A stretch of 64,000 nt of DNA from Prunus persica (Eukaryota > Streptophyta > Magnoliopsida > Rosales > Rosaceae): positions 22,741,701 through 22,805,700 of the forward strand of contig NC_034010.1 in the NCBI RefSeq assembly GCF_000346465.2, written 5' to 3'. This document shows positions 35,733 to 45,392 of this stretch, in pieces (the first letter of the stretch is position 1; each line of letters starts with the position of its first letter). The notes under the pieces are model-generated. The model did not search any database. It was not told the origin of the DNA and saw nothing but the letters and a program-made list of their open reading frames with translations. The position numbers and the translations under genes are program-made.

Positions 35733-36088
35733 GGAAGACAGATTGGTCAATGAAATAATGTATGGAATTTTCATTCTTTTGTTATGTAATTTTCATATTA
35801 AATGATGAAAAAAATTCTAGAGGAAGATAAATTAGTCAATGAAATAATGAATGGAATTTTCACTCTTTCTTTATGTAATTTTCATATTAAACGACGAAGA
35901 AAATTATAGAGGAAGACAGATTAGTCAATGAAATAATGTATGAAATTTATGCTCTTTCTTTTTGTAATTTTCATATTAAATTACTTAGAAAATTCTAGAG
36001 GAAGATAGATTAGTCAATGAAATAATGTATGAAATTTCCGCTCTTTCTTTATGTAATTTTCATATTAAATGACGAAAAAAATTCTAAA
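35733..36088. repeat. Minisatellite: four tandem copies of an 89-bp unit
   Basis: Unit starts (GGAAGA followed by CAGATTGGTCAATG or variants) recur at 35733, 35822, 35911 and 36000, with the array ending near 36088. Each unit contains TCAATGAAATAATG and ATGTAATTTTCATATTAAA. Copies differ at a handful of positions. Confidence 0.93.
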
Positions 36089-36387
36089 GGTAGACCTATC
36101 AGAAAAAGATATACATGTGCTCATAAATGAAAAAGTAAAATACATGTCCTCCTTCTTTGTTTTGAGGAGTGGGTCAAAAGTGGGTGACTTTGAGAAAGAC
36201 TTTTACCAATCAATCAATGAAGACTAGAGGAAGACTTCAATACCAATGAATGGCTCCTTTTTTGGTTAGGGGAACGTGTGCGTGGGTGTTAAAACTCATT
36301 GGAGAAAGACTAGAGGACTATACCACATCATGTGGTAGATAATGTGTCAATTTGCAAATAACTTTAGTAGCAAATGGACTATACTAG

Positions 36388-36665
36388 CCACCTACAGTTT
36401 TAAGCTTGATCATACAAATAATGCTTGCACCCTCTGTTTTACCGCGACTGCTAGCACAAAGAAAGTCGATGCTTTCATTGCCTCTTCTACCTCCACGCGG
36501 CATTGCTCTGTCGGGCTTTCTCCCATTGAGGAGAATTTCCCACTACTCCCTTCGATAGGAGTATAGGCTGTGTCTCAGTTAGTGTGGTTGATCTTCCTAA
36601 TTACCTTAGTTAGCTTTGCCTTACCAACTACCTAATCAGACACAAGGCCCCTCCTCGGAGAGAAA
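36388..36665 (-). rRNA. Nuclear fragment of plastid 16S rRNA (NUPT), degenerate
   Basis: The complement of 36442-36460 reads GTGCTAGCAGTCGCGGTAA, two mismatches from the universal 16S 515-530 motif. Downstream on + are TTCTACCTCCACGCGGCATT, then GGCTTTCTCCCATTG, ACTACTCCCTTCGATAGGAG (the 338-357 region) and GTGTCTCAGT. CCAACTACCTAATCAGAC and CCCCTCCTCGG follow in correct 16S order. The wording matches plastid rather than mitochondrial or nuclear rRNA as I remember them. Several indels, including a ~20-nt loss, show it is old and non-functional. The frame at 36342-36566 is accidental. Confidence 0.88.
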
Positions 36666-37066
36666 GTTACTAGCAGAACTATATAAGACCTTTAACAGTT
36701 GTCACATATGATTATGTGTGTTAAACCCTTTTCAACCTTAACCCTAGAATTACACCGAGTAACAAGTATTATTTATTGAATTATCGAAACAGTACAATAT
36801 TCTCAACAACTCATTCTTGCTACAATAATTGCCTAATATAGTTGTAAGCTCTCATTAACCAATTCAGTTAGAAACTAATTTCTTAACTAATCAATTAACA
36901 AACTGATTATGCCAGCTCATCACTAATCTAACTCAGCAATGATGAATGTTCCTAACAATGTGATTAGCCAATGTGATGTCGTGTTATTGATTAAAATATA
37001 GTCATCCCTACCACTTCATGTAAATCCCACAAGACTCCCATTCACGGAGGGGAAGAAAGTAGAGGG

Positions 37067-38733
37067 AATGCTAGCAACATTCTCTCCAACCTTCTTTTTT
37101 GGACTTTCTCCCTTTTCCTCATGACATGTGTCACTTTCCTTACACTACAAACAATGTAATTAATACATCATATAAGATAACAATTGTTTCCAAATTTGCC
37201 TTATTTTTTGTATTGATTTTAATGTTTCCTTAAATTTATTATCCAAATTTGTTACAACTTTCTTATCACCTTGTTAAAAAATTAAATAAGAAAAAACATT
37301 AATTTTTTTTTTCTTTTTTGAAAAACTCCAACAAATAAGACTTACCTAATTAATGGTTTTTAAAAAAATCAATAATCAGACTTACCGAATTAATGGTTTG
37401 AAAATACAATCAATGAACTTCCTTTTAAAATAGACTTCCTTATAAGGACGTCTTTTGTCTGTATAAAAAAAGGATATATCTTTTGTGGATTTTTTTAAGG
37501 TCATTGTGTTTTTTTTATAACAAAAAAAAAAGTTTTTCCTCTAAAAAATAGACATTTTCTTTATAATAAAAAAACAGAATTTTTAAATTTTTACATATGG
37601 TAAGAGAGTTGTAAGAAAAATTTGATAAATTGAAGGACAATACATTTAATAAGGGTAAACTTGGAAAACAAAAGGTGGTTTGTTTGATGTATTAATGTCA
37701 TTATTATTTTTTTGATTAAAAGCGATAGTAATTTTATTGATAACACAGAAAAAAGTACAGAATAGTCACAATGCCAAATATGAGTACAACATCTCCAGTG
37801 ACCAAACACAAAAATAAATTGGTTTGATCTGGAGATAATTACGCATGCCAGAAAAACCTAAAAACTCCAATTTGGCATACAAGAAGCATATGTACTCAGA
37901 CCTACAATACAGATCTACCGCGCAACGGCAGTAACGGCAAATCCGCATCGTAAAGTCGAACACTAAATACGTATATCAGCAAACTCCTATTTAGTTTTCG
38001 AGAATTATTAGATTAAAATCAACACAGAAACAAGGACACTGCACCACTTCCTCTCTAGCAAACCAAAGAGACTCGTAGCACTAACATGGCTAAACCTCTT
38101 ATTTTGCACAGGCAAAACCCGATCCCACACAAACCAGCAACAATCACTTTTCCAACTCCAAACACTGAATTGGAGCAAATTCCATATGCGTGGACCAAAA
38201 GCTGCAACAAAATTATGGTGTCTACGGTGAATTGCAGTACTTGCTTAAAAAACACAACGAAAATCAAAGAGAAAAGCTGGGTCGACAACACCACACCGCA
38301 ATCATCCCAATGACAGTAAGACACATCCAAGAACACCAAAAATCACCAAGGACCTATAACAGAAAATACACAAACACACAAACACACAAACAAACAAACA
38401 AAAGACAAGATTTAAATAGATCTGGGCAAAAGAACCCAAAATCCAGACAAATATGGGAAGAGAATAGGAGATGGGAAGAAAACTAGGACATGAGAAAGGG
38501 ATATGAAGAGAGAAAGATGGAAGATGGGGAAGCCACCCACCCCCTCTGGGGGCAGCGGCTGCAGACCTTCAGAGAGAGTTTAGGATTTTGAGAGAATCTG
38601 TATTTGGAAAATAAAATATTTTAATAATGAGATTATTAATGTCATTATTTTAAGTGTATAGGAAATGACACATGTCATGAAAAAAAAAAAAGAAGGTCCA
38701 AAAGTGAATGTTGAAGAGAAAATTACTAACATT
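37067..38733. mobile_element. TIR repeat, copy 2, interrupted by a retroposon
   Basis: Same family as 34870-35556: starts AATGCTAGCAACATTCTCTC, and the right end reverse-complemented reads AATGTTAGTAATTTTCTCTT. About 80-bp inverted ends. Without the insertion at 37706-38634 and its duplicated target it would be about 720 bp. Confidence 0.75.
37706..38634 (-). mobile_element. Retroposon (~930 bp) with 15-bp target-site duplication
   Basis: Flanked by identical 15-mers ATTAATGTCATTATT (37691-37705 and 38635-38649). Read on the minus strand, it ends with CAATAAAATTACTATCGC and then a short poly-A-like tail. It includes TTATTTTTGTGTTTGGTCAC. These are hallmarks of target-primed reverse transcription. 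No RT domain is present. It could be a 5'-truncated LINE, a long SINE-like element or a retroposed transcript; which one is unknown. Confidence 0.75.
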
Positions 38734-40905
38734 CCCTTTTAGTTCAAATAGGTGAAACATTGAGCACAAATCATCTAATAAAGTTTAGATTGTGAGACTT
38801 TGATGGAAGAGAAGAACTTGAGAACTGCAACAGACAACGATGTCGTTGTGAAAACGATGGGATTGTGGATGGTTGGACTATTGAGCAAAAGGGTCCCTCC
38901 TTGATTGAAACACAACCAATTATTGTTGTTCTTGGAAAAGTGCCAATCGTCAATGTACATGCAGATGAGAGGTCATTTTTCTACAGTTTTTTATTTTATT
39001 TTTTAAAATGAATAATTTTATTTAAATGCCACTAACAAAAAATGTCGCTTTAATTAATTAAGGCTGAAGAACATCAAATCCAGTATTTACTATGAAAAAA
39101 TAATAAAAAGGGTGCAAATCTTAGTGAGTTGGACGAGTTAGGTGAGAGTTCAACTCAGCTTTGGAACTCGAATGCATCACTCGGTTCAAGTATAGGTTGA
39201 CATTTCAAAATTAAAATATTGGTCATCTTATGGGGAAATTTTTATATGAAAATATGTCACTTGATTTGACCAAGTCTTTTAACTCCTCCTATATAACTGG
39301 GCTTTTTTTTTCTTCCCAAAATCGAAAAATGTTAAAACATAAAATCTTGGTGCAACCAAAGTAGACTGTGACATGATACAAAAAGAGGTTTTTTATTTAA
39401 ACTCAATATTTTTCTTTGTTCACTTTAATATTTAAAATTATTAAATATTTAAGTTTTATTATAGTGTAAAAAGATAAAAAAGTCATTCAACTTAATACTT
39501 AACCCTAATACATCTATACATACACCCCATCACTCTTCATATTAAGTTTTAGAAAAACACAAACTCATCTACACCCTATTACTATATTACTCCTCTTTCA
39601 ATCCAAAAAACCTACTACACTCTCATCTTCTCTTCACAAAACCTCATAGTTCATTCTCAATGCTGCTACACATTTGATAATTGTGTTTTTATCACTTTAA
39701 ATAATATGAGGTTGAGATAAACTTAGAATAGTGACAGACCGGTAGACTTGAACCTTGTTCCTACATGACCCGATCAATTCGATCAGGCACTCGCCACTGA
39801 GGGGCAAGATAGCGGGGTGTGGGGTATGAGATTGATGAGTTTTTTTTTCTTTTTCTATTGGGTATGTATTTAGGGGTAATTTGAGAAGACAATGGGTTTT
39901 CTTAGAAATTGTGAAAATTTGAATTAGAAATTAAGGTGAACTTAGAATATTAAGTTAACAAAGAGAAGTACCAAGTTTAAATAGAAAAACTCTATTAAAA
40001 AAAAAACTAATTTTAACCTTCATTTATATGATTTCCACATTTAGGCTACACAGCCACAGGGCCACAGCCACAGGGCCACCAGTATATATTATATAGTAAA
40101 ATCATGGAAAATAAAATAGCTTAACCATCATCAATTTCTCTGGGGTTTCGTTGGGCTTGACTTGAGAAGACTCAAGCGTGGACTCTATCTGTGGGGTCCT
40201 TTTGTACCCTGTTTCCCTCCCTATTTATTATCTCTCTCTCTTTGAAACTCACACAATATTAACTGCCATTTATTGATTCTCTCTGCGAAACATCTCTTGA
40301 TTGTCAGAACGAAATTTCTCTACAAGCTCTTCATCTTGTTGTTGTTCTAATTTCTTCAGGTTCTCTCTGGTTTTGGGTTTCTGTTTGAGGCCTGAGAAAA
40401 GAAAAAGTCTAGAATCTGATAAATGAAAGAAACTTCATCTAGTTGGGTTTGATTTGATGCAGCAGTCTTGCTTTTTTTGACATGGGTTTTCAGCTTTTCA
40501 TGCTGTAGGAATATAAGGTACAACATAAAGCACATAACTGTTGAGTTTTTGTTTATCTCAGCAACCAAAAAGAAAGTTAACTTGTGTAAGGGGTGATTGT
40601 TTCTATTTTCATGTTTGATGCTATTTAGAATGATTTATGACTTATTTTCAATTGCTATGTTCATCATTGTCTTTCTCCTATTTTGGTAACTGGTCAGCAA
40701 GTATCGAAACATTGACTGGCTTTTCATATTGAAACTTTCATTGAAAGCTGTTGTTTTAATCACTAATGCTCTTCTGATTAAGTCTATCATTGTCTGCCTC
40801 TTCTAGTTTCTAGTGAAGAAAATTTCAATATAAGAGTTGGGTTCTTGCAGGGCCTGGATATCAGCTCGTTCAAGCAGTAAAAGAACCAAATCCGGATACC
40901 AAAAT
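38734..40905. other. Duplicated spacer and leader of CNGC copy B
   Basis: Equivalent of 22690-25569 without the hAT-like MITE. Contains a small extra segment at about 39735-39795 (with a tRNA-like GACTTGAACC box) and a deletion with copied filler at 40685-40701. No gene. Confidence 0.6.
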
Positions 40906-43900
40906 ATGAATTCCGTGGGGCATAAGTTTGTAAGGTTAGTTTGTCCAAGTCTTGAGTACCAATAAAGACCAATGTTGTTAAGTATCTAATCTTATTTTAT
41001 ACAATTGTTTGTGCACCTCTGTGATGTTACAAATTCATGTGACTTCGTGTTGCGTTTGTTGTTTTATCCAGGTTTGAAGATTGGCATTCGGATCGATCTG
41101 TAAGCTCTGAGCACGAAGCTTCCACTGGTCATGGACTAAATCCAAGAAGAGCTAGACCATCTGTGCATGCAGTTTTTAGGGGTCTTCAGAGAGGATTAGA
41201 GAGAGGTTCTGATCGGATTAGAAGCTTGAAAAAACCACTAAGTTCCACTTCTGTAGGTAACTGGTCAGCAAGGGAGTCAGGCTCTAGGAGGAAAATTCTT
41301 GACCCTCAGGGGTCATTTCTTCAGAACTGGAACAAGATATTTGTGATCACTTGTGTTATAGCTGTGTCCGTGGACCCGTTGTTTCTTTATACTGCAGTGG
41401 TCGATGGGGAAAATAAGTGCGTGGGTGTGGACAAAAGGTTGCTGATCATTACTTGTGTTCTTCGTTCCTTCATCGATGTCTTTCACATACTTCATATCAT
41501 CTTTCAGTTTCGCACTGGTTTTATTGCCCCCTCTTCTCGAGTATTCGGAAGGGGTGAGCTAATTGACGATCCTGTGGCCATTGCAAAAAGATACTTGTCC
41601 TCATACTTCATCATTGACATTCTAGCTGTTTTTCCTCTGCCACAGGTAGCTGCCCTTCCCTTTATTTCATAAGAAAGATTTATGTTCATGACATTATGGA
41701 AGGTTCAGATTATGTTCCCCTAACCTTTTATTGCAAACCATTCTTTTAACTTTTCTTTTGCTTGTCAGACTCCCCCTTTTTTTACTTGCTTGAGTTATAT
41801 TGATAAAGATATTCTCAGAAAACGTTCTTTCAATCAAATACGCTATTATGGCATTCATGTTTTATGCTAATACAAAATAAGAATAGGCTTTCTTCCCAAC
41901 CTGTCTCCTTGTATCCTCAGTAGAACTCAGAATATGCTTTCTAATGTAATGCATTCCACTTCAATACCTTTCCTTTGGTTCTTTTACTGGAGAAAAAACA
42001 CTGTGTGTAATTGTGTGTATAGCCAGGAGGTTGAATTTGCAGGCTTTTTACAGAATGTCCAATCATTATCAATTGCAGAAAACTGAATTCTTTGTTTAAT
42101 ATCTGAAAGGTTTTTAAAGTTTTTACATGGTTTTATTATTAGAACAGAGTGACTTTATTAACCATATCTCTGGTTGTAGCTTATGTCCATAATTCACAAT
42201 ACCGGCGATTTTGTTCTGCTTAATTTGTTCAGGTGGTTGTTTTTTTTTATAATCCCAATATCACGTCCAGTTCCCGCGTCACAAAGCACTTGTTGCTGTT
42301 TGTAATTGTTGCCCAATATGGGCCAAGGCTTTGGCGGATCTATCCATTATACGAAGAAGTAACAAGAACTTCAGGCTTCCTGACTGAAACAGCATGGGCT
42401 GGAGCTGCTTACAATCTTTTGCTCTACATGCTAGCCAGTCACGTAAGTCTTTGATTTGATAGTTTTTGAATCCTCAACAATCTCCAAGAAATAATGTGGG
42501 ATTTCTGATCTGATAAGGAATGTGTCATACCAGGTAGTTGGAGCCTTTTGGTACTTGTTCTCCGTGGAACGAGAGTATAGCTGCTGGCGTAAGCAGTGTC
42601 ATGGGGATGATGGTTGTAAGAAAGTCCTGTACTGTGATCCTAAGTATAAAGCTGACTCTAGCTGGATTAAAATAAAAAAAGCTTCTTGCCCTTTTATTGA
42701 CCCTGATCAAATAAAAAATTCAACGGTGTTCAACTTTGGAATATTTACTGATGCTCTGCAGTCTGGTGTGCTAGAGACCAGAGATTTTCCAAAGAAATTT
42801 TTATACTGCTTCTGGTGGGGTCTGCGCAACCTTAGGTTTGTGATCATAAACTTTTTAAATTTATTCTTAATCAGTTAGCATGCTGAGTTTAGCGGTTAAA
42901 ATTTTCTTAAGGTTTCATGTACATACATGTAACCGTTTTTAACTTGTTCTGGTTTTGCAGTTCTCTTGGTCAAAACCTCAAAACAAGCACTTTTGTTTGG
43001 GAGATAGTCTTTGCCGTGTTCATATCTATCTTTGGATTGGTGCTATTTTCATTGCTCATTGGCAATATGCAGGTAATATTTGATGCCGTCATTTTCTTGA
43101 TAACCTATATATGTTGTAAGCATTATGGGGTAACACTAAAGATGTACGCAGCTTTGTTCTTATGCATGGCATCCTGGCCAAAAATTAGACTACGGATTGA
43201 GCACATGAAATTAACACATCGATATCTGTCTTAAATCAAATCTCTTAGCGCTAGCAGTGTTCTTAGTTGATGTACTTTCTTCTTGGATTGAATGAGCTAA
43301 AGCCTAACATTCTAACCTTGTTTCTTGTGATGTTATAGAAATTTCTGCAGTCCACAACTGTGAGAGTTGAAGAAATGAGAGTGAAAAGGCGAGATGCAGA
43401 ACAGTGGATGTCACACCGAATGCTCCCCGAGAACTTGAGGGAAAGGATTAGATGCTATGATCAGTATAAATGGCAGGAAACAAGAGGTGTTGATGAAGAG
43501 ACTCTAGTTCGTAACCTTCCCAAAGACCTGCGGAAGGACATAAAGCGCCATCTTTGCTTGGCTCTTCTCAATAGAGTGAGTGCTTTCACTAATAATTTAT
43601 GCATCATTTTCTCTCCAACTATTAGCAGTTGTGTTCATCAGCTCACTTAATTATCTCAGGTGCCTATGTTTGAGAAAATGGATGAACAACTGATGGACGC
43701 CCTGTGTGATCGTCTCAAGCCAGTTCTTTACACAGACAAGAGCGTTATCACTCGAGAAGGCGATCCAGTTGATGAGATGCTATTCATCATGCGTGGATAT
43801 TTAGCAACCATGACTACCAATGGTGGAAGAACTGGCTTCTTCAACACTGCTGATCTTAAGGCTGGTGACTTTTGTGGAGAAGAGCTTCTTACATGGGCCT

Positions 43901-44637
43901 TGGATCCAAACTCCTCTACCAATCTTCCCATCTCAACTAGGACAGTGGAAGCTAAAACAGAAGTTGAAGCCTTTGCTCTCATGGCTGATGATTTGAAGTT
44001 TGTTGCCTCCCAGTTTCGGCGCCTACACAGCAAGCAGCTCCAGCACACTTTCAGGCAAGGCTCAAATAACCATGCTTTTTCCTTTTTCATCATGGACAAC
44101 TAATATGAACCCAAAAAAGGAGAAAAGTTACAGAAAGATTCATATTTCCACCTTCATTTGATTTTTAAGCAAAATACCTCATAACATTGCTTTGTCTTCA
44201 AATATGCAACAGAACAAGCATGCTATGTTATGCAAAAGCGAAGTATTATATTTGGAATGCGATTACCGTTCTTCTTGATTTTTTTGATTTCAGTATGTAG
44301 TTTTCTCATGCCATAATGTCTACTTTTCAGGTTTTACTCCCTGCAGTGGAGGACATGGTCAGCCTGTTTCATACAAGCAGCTTGGCGCCGTCACTGCAAG
44401 AGAAAGCATGAGAAGTCTTTACGTGAAGCAGAAGACAGGCTGCAAGATGCTTTGACAAGAGAAGCTGGAAGCTCACCAAGCCTACTTGCCACTGTATATG
44501 CATCAAAGTTTGCAGCCAATGCACTACGAAACTTGAGACAGAAGGGTAAGCGCGACACTAGACCTTCACCAACATTGCTGCCACTGCTGCCTCAGAAGCC
44601 CGCTGAGCCTGATTTTACCGCAGAGCGTCATGACTAG
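40906..44637 (+). CDS. Cyclic nucleotide-gated ion channel, CNGC1-like, copy B
   Basis: Same eight-exon structure and 721 codons as copy A: 40906-40934, 41072-41645, 42233-42442, 42534-42835, 42961-43072, 43339-43575, 43660-44054 and 44331-44637. The pore GQN, cyclic-nucleotide-binding domain and IQ site are unchanged. Two features set it apart. Exon 2 (N-terminus to S3) has about 16 differences, mostly amino-acid changing. At the start of exon 3, one extra T and, about 30 bp later, one missing C replace residues 207-215 (IIPISRPVP becomes YNPNITSSS) without disrupting the rest. This segment joins S3 to S4, so gating could differ. Exons 4-7 are almost identical to copy A. The leader region is retained, so it is probably transcribed. 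Function is inferred from the family. Confidence 0.93.
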
Positions 44638-45392
44638 TAGTACATTGTTATGAAGTGATTAGCGTCTAAGTTTTGCTTTCCAGATACAAGTTTATCCTTG
44701 GAGGTTTCTGTGTATAGTAAAATATTGGCAACTTGGTGTAACTTCCCTCCTTCTGTAGACTCTATCTAACTTGGCTTTTTTCTCAATTTCTCCTTTTTGA
44801 TCCATTGAGAGTTCATTTGTTTTATGAGCCAACCTTCATGTGTGATATGACATTCATAACAGATAGTTTTCTATGTATAAAAAAATATATTATTTTATAA
44901 CACGGAATCAAGCGGAAATTTTCTGCCAATATTCCCTTCAAGTCAAAAACATCTCTTTGCTGCTGAAGTCGGTCATTCAACTCGATCAGATGCAAGCTCA
45001 GCTCCCTTAACATCAACCTCTCGGTTGCTAATATAATTTTTAGCTTTTACTAGTCACAAAAGGTATATAAAAGAACATCAATATAACTCATAAGGTATAT
45101 AAAAGATACGCGCCTTTTAGAGCTCTCCAAATTTTATTTCCAAAAATTGCCCATAAGACTTGTAATCTTGTAAAACTCATGTGCGATTCACTCTGTGTGA
45201 GATAGTTGAATAGTTGTACTCTACAGCATCAAGGGAAAGGATGCATAAAACCAAGCTTAAAACAGATCATAATTTACTTCTACCTCAGAGTGTCTTCTCC
45301 CAAAAGGGATTCCACTGTTAACTGATTCATAGCCGTCTAGCAAAAAACTTTCCATCATCCGGTGCACTATAAACTTAGTTGGAGCAGTACTT
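44638..45392. other. Spacer between convergent CNGC copy B and OXA1
   Basis: Holds the 3' UTRs of both genes, which face each other across 755 bp. No other gene. Confidence 0.6.

Noticed and set aside
35733..36088. CRISPR-like repeat array
   Set aside because: The 89-bp units are contiguous tandem repeats without unique spacers, in a plant nuclear genome.
36342..36566. 74-codon frame with a Cys/Ser/Thr-rich peptide
   Set aside because: The DNA is antisense to a plastid 16S rRNA fragment, so the frame is accidental.
38055..38339. 94-codon minus-strand hydrophobic frame in the retroposon
   Set aside because: Considered as a membrane protein, but composition follows T/G-rich DNA and there is no supporting motif; treated as non-coding.
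39735..39795. Possible tRNA gene (GACTTGAACC box with nearby stem-like sequence)
   Set aside because: Only the T-arm-like box is present; no anticodon or acceptor stem could be paired. Similar boxes near 6440, 20728 and 56286 look like generic dispersed repeats.
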